From Cybelea sp963824595 (GTDB lineage: Bacteria > Vulcanimicrobiota > Vulcanimicrobiia > Vulcanimicrobiales > Vulcanimicrobiaceae): DNA of 64,000 nucleotides. Below the pieces are notes generated by a model. It saw nothing but the letters and a program-made list of their open reading frames with translations. It had not been told where the DNA came from and searched no databases. The stretch spans positions 36,650 through 100,649 of the forward strand of contig CAWGPY010000008.1 of NCBI GenBank assembly GCA_963824595.1, read 5' to 3'. Of this stretch, positions 1 to 8,602 are shown piece after piece. Each line of letters begins with the position of its first letter. Position 1 is the stretch's first letter. Made by a program: the position numbers and the translations under genes.

Positions 1-60
1 GGCCGGCATCCACTCGGTCAGCACGCGCAGGCCGTTTGGAAGCGTCGTCTTCCTATACAC
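1..60 (-). CDS. M16 family zinc peptidase, N-terminal fragment
   Basis: Only the first 20 codons are present; the gene runs off the left edge. Read from a GTG at 60, the peptide contains TTLPNGLRVLTEWM. This matches the first beta strand of insulinase/processing-peptidase (M16) proteases, where xNGLxVL is almost invariant. The GTG lies 7 bases after the stop of the secreted protein upstream, so it is probably cotranscribed with that gene and proS. The catalytic HxxEH motif would lie outside the window, so the assignment rests on this short N-terminus alone. Confidence 0.6.
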   Translation of the reverse strand, partial: MYRKTTLPNGLRVLTEWMPA

Positions 61-67
61 CGCGCAC

Positions 68-619
68 CTACGTCGGCGCCTTGAACGATTCGCGCGCCCA
101 CTGCGTATCCCAGAAGACGCCGTCGCTCCACCGATCGGCGCGCGCGCGCACCGACGCGACCGTCTCGCCGCGCCGAACGGTCAGGCTGAAGACCGTGCGC
201 GACGTCGGCCTGGCCAGATCGCCGCTCACGATTTCGCCCTTGGTCACATCGATGGGCACGCTCGCCCAGAGATCCACCTCCTCGGCGGCCGGCGCGGCCG
301 CGAAGGCGCGCCGCACGACGGTGACGACTTCGTCGAGGAACTCGTCGCGCGTGATCGGCCGATGGAACTTCACGCCCCAGATGCGGATGCCCACGAGGAG
401 ATGCCCGGCGATCTCGTTGGCCGAGACCTGGCTCACCTCGGCCGGCCACTCCGTGGCGAAAATGGATTCCCCGATGTGCTCGGCCAGTTCGCGCCGGTTC
501 CCGACCGCCCGCGACTCGGCGTCGAGATCCGCGACGCTCGGCGCGTAGGCGCCGGCGACGTTGGAGGCCGCCGCGAACGCGAGTGCGGCGGCGAGCGCGA
601 ACCTAATACGACTGCGCAA
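68..619 (-). CDS. Secreted protein of unknown function (183 aa)
   Basis: Not recognised. A TTG start at 619 overlaps the last 17 bases of proS and gives a clear signal peptide (RIRFALAAALAFAAASNVAGA) with likely cleavage near residue 24. The mature part is about 160 residues of mixed alpha/beta character with no Cys and no motif I can name. It sits between proS and an M16 peptidase start on the same strand. A role as an exported partner of that protease is possible but only inferred from position. Confidence 0.65.
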   Translation of the reverse strand: MRSRIRFALAAALAFAAASNVAGAYAPSVADLDAESRAVGNRRELAEHIGESIFATEWPAEVSQVSANEIAGHLLVGIRIWGVKFHRPITRDEFLDEVVTVVRRAFAAAPAAEEVDLWASVPIDVTKGEIVSGDLARPTSRTVFSLTVRRGETVASVRARADRWSDGVFWDTQWARESFKAPT

Positions 620-2063
620 AGTAGGCCCTCGTCTTGGCCGGCTCCCCGCACGCGACGCACGCGACGTTTGCCTCGTTCAGATCGCGGAGCACGCGCGTCG
701 TCGCCGCCGTCTCGGCCTTGACGCGCGCCTCGCACTCCGGCCGTTCGCACCATGGGATGTCGACCATTCCCGCGCGACTGCGGCAGAGCTCGAAGAATTC
801 GGCGCGGTCGGCGGTCGCCGGCGTGTGCTTGTCCAGAAATGCCTTGGCCTGCGCGTAGAGCGAGCGCTGGATGTCGTCGAGCAGCCCGCGCAAGACGCCT
901 GGAACCTCCGCGATCGCGACGCTCCGCCGCTGGTCCGGATCCTCGCGGCCGCGATCGCGGCGCGCGAGCACGGCGCTCTGCGCGTCGACGTCGCGCGGTC
1001 CGATCTCGATCCGAACGGGCACGCCGCGGACGTCCCACTCGCTGTACTTCCAGCCGGGCTGCGCGTCGCGCGTGTCGACCCGCACGCGGAAGCCCTCGGC
1101 CGTCAGCCGCTGCGCGAGCGTCGCGCACAACTCGACGGCACGGTCGTCGCCCGAACGGACGATCGGGATCAACACGGCTTCGATCGGCGCCATCTTCGGC
1201 GGGATGCGCAGGCCGCGATCGTCGCCGTGGACCATGATCAATCCGCCGAGCATCCGCCACGACACGCCCCACGAGGTGGTGTACGCGTGCTTGATTTCGC
1301 GGTCTGCGTCGACGAACTTGATGTCGTAGGCCTTAGCAAAGTTCTGACCGAGATCGTGCGACGTCCCCGACTGCAGCGCCTTGCCGTCGGGCATCAGCGC
1401 CTCGATCGAGTACGTCTCGACCGCCCCCGGAAACCGTTCGCTCGCGCTCTTGCGGCCGGCGTAGACCGGCACGGCGGCGACGTTCTCCGCGAAGTCGCGA
1501 TAGAGCTCCAGGATCTTGAGCGTCTCCTCGCGGGCCTCGGCGGCCGTGGCGTGTGCCGTATGTCCCTCCTGCCACAGGAACTCCATCGTGCGGAGAAACG
1601 GCCGCGTCGCCTTCTCCCACCGCACGACGTTCGCCCACTGATTGATGAGGATCGGCAGGTCGCGATACGACTCCACCCACTGGGAGTACATCACCCCGAC
1701 CATCGCTTCCGACGTCGGCCGGATCGCCAGGCGTTCGGTCAGCTCTTCGCTGCCGCCCTGCGTCACCCAGGCGACCTCGGGCGCAAAGCCCTCGACGTGC
1801 TCGGCCTCTTTGACGAGCAGACTCTCCGGAATGAAGAGCGGGAAGTAGGCGTTTTCGTGGCCCGTTGCCTTGAACCGCTCGTCGAGGTGCGTCTGCAGCT
1901 TCTCCCACAGACCGAACCCGTACGGCCGCAGGACGACGCAACCGCGCACGGGCGAATACGACACCAGCTCCGCCTTGAGGCAGACCGCGGTGTACCATGC
2001 GGAGAGGTCGGCCGCCTTCGGAGGAATCTCTTTGACGGCGTCTGCGGCGAGCGCTTCGGGCAT
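603..2063 (-). CDS. proS: Prolyl-tRNA synthetase, archaeal/eukaryotic-type
   Basis: Charges tRNA-Pro with proline in the cytoplasm. 486 aa from the ATG at 2063; the frame stays open upstream, but that part is low-complexity and unlike the family. Class II motifs are visible: RPTSEAM (residues 115-121), the motif 2 arginine loop with FLWQEGHTAHA (162-172), and motif 3 WRMLGG...HGDDRGLRIPP (269-289). The INS editing domain found between motifs 2 and 3 of the common bacterial enzyme is absent. The C-terminus has paired cysteines (WCERPEC, ACVACG) and ends in Tyr, as in archaeal-type ProRS. It is divergent from the cobalamin adenosyltransferase gene, with 98 bases between the starts. Confidence 0.95.
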   Translation of the reverse strand: MPEALAADAVKEIPPKAADLSAWYTAVCLKAELVSYSPVRGCVVLRPYGFGLWEKLQTHLDERFKATGHENAYFPLFIPESLLVKEAEHVEGFAPEVAWVTQGGSEELTERLAIRPTSEAMVGVMYSQWVESYRDLPILINQWANVVRWEKATRPFLRTMEFLWQEGHTAHATAAEAREETLKILELYRDFAENVAAVPVYAGRKSASERFPGAVETYSIEALMPDGKALQSGTSHDLGQNFAKAYDIKFVDADREIKHAYTTSWGVSWRMLGGLIMVHGDDRGLRIPPKMAPIEAVLIPIVRSGDDRAVELCATLAQRLTAEGFRVRVDTRDAQPGWKYSEWDVRGVPVRIEIGPRDVDAQSAVLARRDRGREDPDQRRSVAIAEVPGVLRGLLDDIQRSLYAQAKAFLDKHTPATADRAEFFELCRSRAGMVDIPWCERPECEARVKAETAATTRVLRDLNEANVACVACGEPAKTRAYFAQSY

Positions 2064-2161
2064 GACCGGCCCGGCTTTCGCGCGCGGCACCGCCGCCGCC
2101 TTCGGGACGGCGCCGGGGCATGGGCGGGAGTTTGTCGGGCGTGGGGAAGTGCAGGCGTGCA

Positions 2162-2764
2162 ATGCCCAAGCTGACGCGCATCTACACCCGCACGGGCGAC
2201 GAAGGCACGACCGGACTCGTCGGCGGCGGCCGGATCGCCAAGAGCGCGCCGCGCATCGAGACCTACGGCACGCTCGACGAGCTGTCGAGCGCGATCGGGA
2301 TGGCGCGGGCCGGCCTGCGCCCGTTGATCGAGCGCGGAGATCGCGCGAGCGTCCTCGACGCCTGGCTCGCGTGGACGCAAGACGTCCTCTTCGATCTCGG
2401 CAGCGAGCTCGCGACGCTCCCGGCGGAGCGGCGGCCGGACGCGCCGGCCGTGAGCGAGGGCGCCGTCGAAGCGCTGGAACGCGCGATCGACGAAGCGCAG
2501 GCCGGCCTTGCGCCGCTCGACAAGTTCATCCATCCGGGCGGTTCGCAGCCGGGCGCGATGCTGCACTTCGCCCGCACGATCTGCCGCCGCGCCGAGCGTC
2601 TCTTGGTCGCGCTGATCGAGGGCGGCGGCGAGCCGCCGGGCGCGGGGCTGCGCTACCTCAACCGTCTCTCGGACGCGCTCTTCGTGTGGGCGCGTTGGAT
2701 CAACGATTCGCTCGGCATCGCCGAGCACGTCTGGCAACCGTCGAGCAAGGCGCCGGAAGGTTAG
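2162..2764 (+). CDS. Cob(I)alamin adenosyltransferase, PduO type
   Basis: Transfers the 5'-deoxyadenosyl group of ATP to cob(I)alamin to make adenosylcobalamin. 200 aa, the usual size for single-domain PduO enzymes. The N-terminal ATP-binding signature TRTGDEGTTGL lies at residues 6-16 and is followed by GTLDELSSAIG. The C-terminal helix carries the conserved ARTICRRAER stretch. The ATG at 2162 is preferred to an in-frame ATG 42 bases upstream because family members begin MxKxTRTGD. No cobalamin synthesis genes are nearby, so it may serve salvage. Confidence 0.93.
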   Translation: MPKLTRIYTRTGDEGTTGLVGGGRIAKSAPRIETYGTLDELSSAIGMARAGLRPLIERGDRASVLDAWLAWTQDVLFDLGSELATLPAERRPDAPAVSEGAVEALERAIDEAQAGLAPLDKFIHPGGSQPGAMLHFARTICRRAERLLVALIEGGGEPPGAGLRYLNRLSDALFVWARWINDSLGIAEHVWQPSSKAPEG

Positions 2765-2792
2765 CGGAACGTCGTTGCGAAGCGACGCCCGA

Positions 2793-4319
2793 ATGCCGTT
2801 CTTTTCGGAGCTCTTCGCCACGACCGACGCGGCGAAGCTGCGCGAGCTGGGAACGCGCAAGATCCTTCGGCGCGCGCTGACCGCCAAGGATCTGGTCGCC
2901 ATCGGCCTCGGAACGATGATCGGCGGCGGCATCTTCACCACGATCGGAACCGGTGTCAAGGGCGCCGGTCCCGCCGTCATCATCTCCTATCTGCTCGCGG
3001 GCCTCACGTCGTTCTTCGCGGCGCTGTGCTACGCCGAACTGGGCGCGATGGTGCCGGTCGCCGGCAGCGCCTACACGTACGCGTACGCGACGATGGGCAA
3101 GCTGTTCGCGTGGATCATCGGATTCGCCCTGATCTTCGAGTACGGCATCAGCGCCGCGCCGGTTGCGCAGCAGTTCTCGGCCGCGATTCAGGACGTGGCG
3201 AAGACCGCGGGGCTGTCGCTTCCCGATTGGGCCCAGCAGTCCAACCTGCTGGTTCACGGCGCGTGGTGGCTGCCGTCGAGCTGGGACCTGGCGCACTCGC
3301 AATGCGATATCGTGGCGGCGCTCTTCGTGGTCGGGCTCAGCGTGCTGCTCTCGGTCGGCATTCGCGAATCGGCGACGGCGAACAACGTCTTCGTCGTGCT
3401 CAAGATCTCGGCGCTGATCGTCTTCGTCATCGCGGGTGCCTTCTTGGTGCACGCCGCGAATCTGCACAACTTCAATCCCGTCGGCTGGGGATCGCTGCGC
3501 CCGTTCGGCGGCATGGCCGACTACTCGTCGTCCGCGCAGCCCTACGGCATCATTGCGATCGGCGCGTACGTCTTCTTCAGCTACATCGGCTTCGACACGG
3601 CCACGACGACCGCCGAAGAGTGCAAGAACCCGCAGTTCGACGTGCCCGTCGGCGTCATCGGAGCCCTCGCGATCGGCACGGTCATCTACTGCGCGACCGC
3701 GATCGTGCTGGTCGGCGCGGTCCCGTGGAACCTCGTGCCGATCAAGAATCCGCTCGTCTATGCGCTCGCGCCGTTGCACATGCCGGCGCTGAACTGGGTC
3801 ATCACGATCGGCGTGCTGGCCGGCACGACGAGCGTCGCGCTCGCGTCGCTGCTCGGCCAATCGCGGATCTTTTACGTCATGGCGCGCGACCGGATGCTGC
3901 CGCCGGCCGTCGCCAAGATCCATCCGCGCTTCAAGACGCCCTTCGTCACCACGCTGATCACGGGGGCCGCCGTCGCGATCCTAGCGCTGATCGTCCCGCT
4001 CAACAACCTGCTCAACCTCGTGAACATCGGCACGCTCATCGCGTTCACGGTGGTCTGCGCCGGCGTGCTCTACCTTCGCAAGCGACGCCCCGACCTTCCG
4101 CGCAGCTTCCGCGTGCCGTTCGTGCCGCTCTTCCCGATCCTCGGGATCGTCTTCTCGCTCTTCCTAGCCGTCTTCGGCCTCTCGCGCATGACCTGGACGT
4201 GGTTCGTCATCGCGCTCGCCGTCGGTCTCGTCTTCTTCTTCGCCTACGGATTCCGCAATTCGAATCCGGCCGACGTGGTGCCGGTGGAAGAGCCCGAGGG
4301 CCTCGCCGAATACGCATAA
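2793..4319 (+). CDS. APC-superfamily amino acid permease
   Basis: Inner-membrane amino acid importer, 508 aa with about 12 hydrophobic segments, the family's usual length. The N-terminal cytoplasmic region (TRKILRRALTAKDLVAIGLG) and the GTMIGGGIF sequence of the first helix, with its unwound glycines, are typical of the cationic amino acid transporter (CAT/YfnA-like) branch. The loop with SYIGFDTATTTAEE also fits that branch. ATG 2793 is chosen over an in-frame TTG at 2775. It starts 28 bases after the adenosyltransferase and may share its transcript. The substrate cannot be read from sequence. Confidence 0.9.
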   Translation: MPFFSELFATTDAAKLRELGTRKILRRALTAKDLVAIGLGTMIGGGIFTTIGTGVKGAGPAVIISYLLAGLTSFFAALCYAELGAMVPVAGSAYTYAYATMGKLFAWIIGFALIFEYGISAAPVAQQFSAAIQDVAKTAGLSLPDWAQQSNLLVHGAWWLPSSWDLAHSQCDIVAALFVVGLSVLLSVGIRESATANNVFVVLKISALIVFVIAGAFLVHAANLHNFNPVGWGSLRPFGGMADYSSSAQPYGIIAIGAYVFFSYIGFDTATTTAEECKNPQFDVPVGVIGALAIGTVIYCATAIVLVGAVPWNLVPIKNPLVYALAPLHMPALNWVITIGVLAGTTSVALASLLGQSRIFYVMARDRMLPPAVAKIHPRFKTPFVTTLITGAAVAILALIVPLNNLLNLVNIGTLIAFTVVCAGVLYLRKRRPDLPRSFRVPFVPLFPILGIVFSLFLAVFGLSRMTWTWFVIALAVGLVFFFAYGFRNSNPADVVPVEEPEGLAEYA

Positions 4320-4400
4320 CCTTTTCCTCGCGCTGCGCGCGGCCGGCGTGCCGCCGAGGGGCTTCCGACGCGAGCGCCATTGACAGGAGGTCATAACTCT

Positions 4401-4435
4401 TCCTCAGCAGGTGGCGCGAGCGCGGCTGAGCAGGA
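4401..4435 (+). terminator. Hairpin after the permease gene
   Basis: TCCTCAGC pairs with GCTGAG-c-AGGA across a 16-base GC-rich loop, about 80 bases after the permease stop. No T-run follows, so it is only a possible terminator or RNA-stabilising hairpin. The rest of 4320-4523 holds nothing I can support. Confidence 0.3.
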
Positions 4436-4523
4436 GCCCGCAGGATGCGGGCGACGAGCGGCCCCGAGACGGCATGTCGGGTGCGCGCAGCGCCCCAAAC
4501 ATTTGCGGAGGCGGCTCGCCGTT

Positions 4524-4680
4524 GGGAGCTGCAGTGTAGGGCTGCTGAGAAGTCTCCAACTTTTCGGCCGTCACAGGATGTGATATTCAAAGCTTGCTCG
4601 GCCGAAAAAGTGGCGAAACAGGAGCGCTACACGAGGTAGCGCGACGAGTGTCTTCGATGCAGCCCTACACTGCAGCTCCC
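4524..4680. repeat. 157-bp element with perfect 22-bp terminal inverted repeats
   Basis: The left arm at 4524-4545 (GGGAGCTGCAGTGTAGGGCT + GC) is the exact reverse complement of 4659-4680. Inside are three further stems: ACTTTTCGGCCG (4559-4570) against CGGCCGAAAAAGT (4599-4611), TCACA-GGA-TGTGA (4571-4583), and GCGCTAC-ACGAG-GTAGCGC (4624-4642). There is no ORF and no obvious target-site duplication. It fits either a small non-autonomous mobile element (MITE-like) or a multi-stem RNA. It ends 14 bases before the stop of the convergent gene at 4694. Confidence 0.7.
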
Positions 4681-4693
4681 GATGGTGAGCCGG

Positions 4694-5188
4694 CTATTGC
4701 GGAGAGTTTTGCGGGGCCGGCGCTTCGCCGATGCCGGGCGTGATCACTTCGATGCGAGCGTTGCGCGGATCGTAGCGGGCGCGCACGTGGAGCGCGCGAG
4801 CGACGGCGTCGAGCGAGATCATGGTGCGGCCGCGAACGCGAAAGGGCGCGTGTTTGAGCGTGACGGGCATGCCGTTGAGCGTGGCGTGCGGGTCGCCCGC
4901 CCGAACGCGGAACGTCTGCGTTCCGAGCACGACGTCGACGCTGCCCGTCTTCGGGTCGATCGAGGTCTCCGCTCCCAACGCGTCGGCGATGGACCGCAGC
5001 GGCACGAAAGCTCTTTCGTTGATGGTCGCGATCGGAGCGACGTCGGTGTCCACGCGTTCGCCGTCGACGAGCATCACGATCGGCCGCGAGAACGCGAGGA
5101 CGCTCGAGACCGCGAGCGCGACCAGGCCGACCGGCAGCAGAGCCCTCCGGGGCAGGCCGGCGTAGAGGTCCGCGCTACGCCGTATCAC
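4694..5188 (-). CDS. Copper-amine-oxidase-like N-terminal domain protein, exported
   Basis: 164 aa. An N-terminal hydrophobic segment (ALLPVGLVALAVSSVLAF) serves as signal or anchor. The rest resembles the Cu_amine_oxidN1 fold: VDGERVDTD, then AFVPLRSIADALGA, then a second VRGRTMISLDAVARALHVR copy. This domain is common on cell-surface proteins of many phyla and does not mean amine oxidase activity. The GTG start at 5188 overlaps the ispG stop (GTGA), so it is the last gene of the rpsB operon. It probably has an envelope role; the ligand is unknown. Confidence 0.8.
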   Translation of the reverse strand: MIRRSADLYAGLPRRALLPVGLVALAVSSVLAFSRPIVMLVDGERVDTDVAPIATINERAFVPLRSIADALGAETSIDPKTGSVDVVLGTQTFRVRAGDPHATLNGMPVTLKHAPFRVRGRTMISLDAVARALHVRARYDPRNARIEVITPGIGEAPAPQNSPQ

Positions 5189-6312
5189 GCGTCGACGTAG
5201 GCGGGATATTTTTCGGCGATGACCTTCTCGATCTCGAGACGCAGCATGCCCAGCAGCTCGCTCTCGGGATACGTTCCGACTAGCTCGCCGGCGCGGTAGA
5301 TCGCGCCCTTGCCCTTGCCGCCGGCGATGCCGACGTCCGCCATCTTCGATTCGCCCGGACCGTTGACGACGCAGCCCATCACCGCCACCTTGACCGGCGC
5401 GCTGTACGACTTCGCGATGGCCTCGACGGCCCGCCCCAGTTCGAGCACCGAGATCTCGGCGCGGCCGCACGACGGACAGGCGGTGATTTCGAATCCCTTC
5501 TCGCGCAAGCCGAGCGACTTTAGGATGCCCCAGCACACCGGGACCTCTTCGATCGGGTCGTCGGCGAGCGAGACGCGGATCGTGTCGCCGATCCCCTCCC
5601 AGAGCAGGATGCCGAGCCCGATTGACGACTTGATCGTGCCGTCGCGCAGCAACCCCGCCTCGGTGATGCCGAGATGCAGCGCGTACGGCGTGCCGCGCTC
5701 GCGCAGCCGAGCGTCCGCCAGACGATACGCGGCGACGGTCGTCGCCACGTCGTGCGCCTTGAGCGAGATCGCGATGTCGGTATGCCCGTGCTCCTCGAGC
5801 ATTTCCACGTGGCGGAGCGCCGAGAGCACCATGGCTTCGGCCGTGTGCCCGAGCGACTTCTCCAAGTCCGGGGCCAGCGAGCCCATGTTCACGCCGACAC
5901 GGATCGGAATCTCGCGCGCTTTGGCCGCCTCGACGACCTCTGCGACCTTCTTCGGGTCGCGAATGTTCCCCGGATTGAGGCGCAGCTTCGCTACACCGGC
6001 CTCGATCGCCGCGAGCGCCATCTTGTGATCGAAGTGGATGTCGGCCACGATCGGAACGGGCGAACGATGCACGATCGCCGGCAGACCCGCCGCGTCGGGC
6101 GGATCCTTCACCGTCACGCGCACCACCTCGCAGCCCTCCATCGCGAGGCCGTAGACTTGTTCGAGCGTCGCGTCCGCGTCGGCGGTGTCGGTCGTCGTCA
6201 TCGACTGGACCACCACGGGATGCTCGCCGCCGATCCACACGCCCTTGGCGTCGGACTTTCCGGTCTTGTTCTGAAGGAAGATCGGCTTGCTCTTCCGGCG
6301 CACCCGCAGCAT
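5185..6312 (-). CDS. ispG: 4-hydroxy-3-methylbut-2-en-1-yl diphosphate synthase (flavodoxin)
   Basis: Sixth step of the MEP isoprenoid pathway: reductive ring opening of MEcPP to HMBPP by a [4Fe-4S] enzyme. 375 aa. The TIM-barrel N-terminus has GVWIGGEHPVVVQSMTTTDT, and the RLNPGNI motif is present. The C-terminal iron-sulfur domain shows CPSCGR and a later GCVVNGPGESK, giving the three cluster cysteines. The ATG shares one base with the rseP stop (TAATG). It lies in the same operon as dxr, so two MEP steps are coexpressed with uppS, which uses the pathway's products. Confidence 0.96.
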   Translation of the reverse strand: MLRVRRKSKPIFLQNKTGKSDAKGVWIGGEHPVVVQSMTTTDTADADATLEQVYGLAMEGCEVVRVTVKDPPDAAGLPAIVHRSPVPIVADIHFDHKMALAAIEAGVAKLRLNPGNIRDPKKVAEVVEAAKAREIPIRVGVNMGSLAPDLEKSLGHTAEAMVLSALRHVEMLEEHGHTDIAISLKAHDVATTVAAYRLADARLRERGTPYALHLGITEAGLLRDGTIKSSIGLGILLWEGIGDTIRVSLADDPIEEVPVCWGILKSLGLREKGFEITACPSCGRAEISVLELGRAVEAIAKSYSAPVKVAVMGCVVNGPGESKMADVGIAGGKGKGAIYRAGELVGTYPESELLGMLRLEIEKVIAEKYPAYVDA

Positions 6313-7445
6313 TACATGACCCCCTGGCCGCTCACGATGCGCGCGATGTCGTGGAACGCGACCAGCATGATCAGCGCCATCAGCGCGGCAAAGCCGGCGA
6401 TGTGCACCATCGCCTCCTTCTCAGGATCCACCGGACGCCCGCGAACGAGCTCGGCGACGATGAATGCGGCGCGGCCGCCGTCGAGCGCGGGAATCGGCAG
6501 CAGGTTGAAGAGTCCGAGCGCGAACGAGATCGTCGCCGCGAGATAGAAGTACGGACCCCAGCCCCAGTCCTGAACGGTGGCAGCGACCTGTCCCATGCCG
6601 ATCGGCCCCGAGATCTCGGGCGCGTATTTCGCGAACTGCGTCACCAGCAGCGCGAGGCCGCCGAACGTCTGGTTCGCGATCGTGATGAATCCCTCGCCGC
6701 TCTGGCGGACGGCGCTCATGAAACCGACGCGTTCGTACGCGGGAACCGGCTGAAAGCCGATGCAGCCGTAGCTCTTACCGACCTGCGGCGGACACGGGAC
6801 GGTGCGCACGTACACTTCCGTGCGCGTCCCGTTGCGTTCGTACACGAGGTCGAGCCGCTTGCCCAGCGATGCATGGATCGTATCCACCAGATGCTTGCCG
6901 GACGCGATCTCCGCGTTGTTTATTGCGACGATGCGATCGCCGGGACGAATTCCCGCGATTGCCGCGGGCGAACCCGAGAGCACCTCGCCCACGACGGGCT
7001 GCGCCTTGTCGCTCGCGACGCCGAACGCGAGGGCGCCCACCAGCAGGATCACGTAGCAGAGAAGGAAGTTCGCGAGCGGCCCGGCCAGCACGATGGCCAG
7101 ACGCGCCCACGGCGACTTGGCCTGAAAGTTCGACTGCGCGGGATGGCCTCCGGCCAGAAAGTCGCGTTGCTGCTGCGCCTCGGACGTGCGGTTGTCCTCG
7201 CCCTCCATCGCGCAGAAGCCGCCGATCGGCAGCGCCCGCAGCGAGTACTGCGTGCCGGTGCGCGGACTGGTCCACCCGGCGAGCCGGGGACCGAAGCCGA
7301 CGGCAAACTCGTTCACGTGAACGCCGTTGCGCCGCGCCATGATGAAATGGCCGAGCTCGTGCAGCACGATCAGCACCGAGAGCATCACGATGAACGTGAC
7401 GACCTTCGAGAATCCGACTAAGGTGACGGCGGCGAGCAGTGTCAA
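6312..7445 (-). CDS. rseP: RIP-type site-2 metalloprotease (RseP family)
   Basis: Intramembrane zinc protease that cleaves membrane-anchored regulators or signal-peptide remnants. 377 aa. The first transmembrane helix carries HELGH (about residue 30) and the family sequence EFAVGFGP follows. A central PDZ domain (GVASDKAQPVVGEV...GIRPGDRIVAINN) comes next, and a late helix has the NLLPIPALDGG motif that supplies the third zinc ligand. The start is a TTG at 7445, supported by GGAGG ten bases upstream. It lies between dxr and ispG in the classic dxr-rseP order. Confidence 0.94.
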   Translation of the reverse strand: MTLLAAVTLVGFSKVVTFIVMLSVLIVLHELGHFIMARRNGVHVNEFAVGFGPRLAGWTSPRTGTQYSLRALPIGGFCAMEGEDNRTSEAQQQRDFLAGGHPAQSNFQAKSPWARLAIVLAGPLANFLLCYVILLVGALAFGVASDKAQPVVGEVLSGSPAAIAGIRPGDRIVAINNAEIASGKHLVDTIHASLGKRLDLVYERNGTRTEVYVRTVPCPPQVGKSYGCIGFQPVPAYERVGFMSAVRQSGEGFITIANQTFGGLALLVTQFAKYAPEISGPIGMGQVAATVQDWGWGPYFYLAATISFALGLFNLLPIPALDGGRAAFIVAELVRGRPVDPEKEAMVHIAGFAALMALIMLVAFHDIARIVSGQGVM

Positions 7446-7459
7446 GAGAACGGGGCCTC

Positions 7460-8602
7460 CTAGCGTCCCCCTTCGAGGGCTTCGACGATGACTCCGGCGG
7501 CTTCACGGGCCTCCCGGTCGGCGGTCCGCACGCCGCTCAGGCTGGGCTCGTGCGCCCGGGCGCGGGTCATAGCTTCCTCGATGACGCCCGCGATGTGCCC
7601 GAAGCCAATCCTACCTTCTACAAACGCAGCCACGGCGACTTCGTTTGCAGCCGAGAGGACGGCGGGCTGCGTGCCTCCCGCGGCCAGCGCCTGGTACGCC
7701 AGGCGAACGCATGGGAAGCGGTCCTCGTCCGGCGCCTCGAAGTCGTACCGCAACGCGGCCGTTCCTTGCTTTGCACCGAGCGCCGCGAGGATGTCGCCGT
7801 TCGCCGCGCTCTGCGACGGGAGCCGGTCGGGATAGCTCAGCGCATATCCGATCGGAATGCGCATGTCCGGCGGCGCCAGCTGCGACTTTACGCTGCCGTC
7901 GGAAAACACCACGAAGCCGTGGGCGATCGACTGCGGATGCACGACGATACGCACCCGGTCGCCGTCGAACCCGAACAGCCGGCTGGCCTCGATCACTTCC
8001 AGGCCTTTGTTCATCATCGTCGCGGAATCGATGGTGTTTTTCGTTCCCATGCGCCAGGTCGGGTGCGCGAGCGCGGCCGCGAGGTCGGCTCGCTCCATCT
8101 CCTCGCGCGGCGTGCGCCAGAACGGGCCGCCCGATGCCGTGAGCACGAGCGCCGCGACGCTCGCGCGGTCTTCCCCCACGAGGCACTGGAAGATCGCGCT
8201 GTGCTCGCTGTCCACCGGCAGCAGCCGCGCGCCGCTGCGCGACGCCGTCGCCACCAGCAGCTCGCCCGCCGCCACGACCAGCTCTTTGTTGGCGACCGCT
8301 ACGTCGATGCCGCGCTCGGCAGCAGCGAACACGGCTTCGAACGCGACGGAGCCGTCGGTGGCGGCCAGCACGACGTCGGGCTCGCTCTCGAGGGCGACGC
8401 GCCGTAGGCCGTCCGGGCCGTCGGCAGCCGTGCTGGTGATGCCGGCGCCGAACGCGCGAGCTTGCTCGCGCAGAAGCTCCACGTTGCGTCCCGCGGCGAG
8501 GCCCACCACGTCGAACGCGTCGCGGTGCCGCCCGATGACGTCGAGCGCTTGGGTTCCGATGGAGCCCGTCGAGCCGAGGATGGCGACGCGTTTGCGACTC
8601 AC
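7460..8602 (-). CDS. dxr: 1-deoxy-D-xylulose 5-phosphate reductoisomerase
   Basis: Makes MEP from DXP with NADPH. 380 aa, the normal length. The nucleotide-binding GSTGSIG is at residues 9-15. The active-site elements NKELVVAAGELL, SGGPF and HPTWRMG-KNTIDSATMMNKGLE are all present. The GTG start at 8602 overlaps the cdsA stop (GTGA), so translation is probably coupled. The downstream rseP TTG begins 14 bases after this stop. Confidence 0.96.
   Translation of the reverse strand: MSRKRVAILGSTGSIGTQALDVIGRHRDAFDVVGLAAGRNVELLREQARAFGAGITSTAADGPDGLRRVALESEPDVVLAATDGSVAFEAVFAAAERGIDVAVANKELVVAAGELLVATASRSGARLLPVDSEHSAIFQCLVGEDRASVAALVLTASGGPFWRTPREEMERADLAAALAHPTWRMGTKNTIDSATMMNKGLEVIEASRLFGFDGDRVRIVVHPQSIAHGFVVFSDGSVKSQLAPPDMRIPIGYALSYPDRLPSQSAANGDILAALGAKQGTAALRYDFEAPDEDRFPCVRLAYQALAAGGTQPAVLSAANEVAVAAFVEGRIGFGHIAGVIEEAMTRARAHEPSLSGVRTADREAREAAGVIVEALEGGR

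Noticed and set aside
561..2174. 537-codon open frame on the plus strand
   Set aside because: Antisense to proS, which has full class II synthetase motifs.
4320..4693. Insertion sequence
   Set aside because: Terminal inverted repeats exist at 4524-4680, but there is no transposase frame and no clear target duplication. Listed as a repeat element instead.
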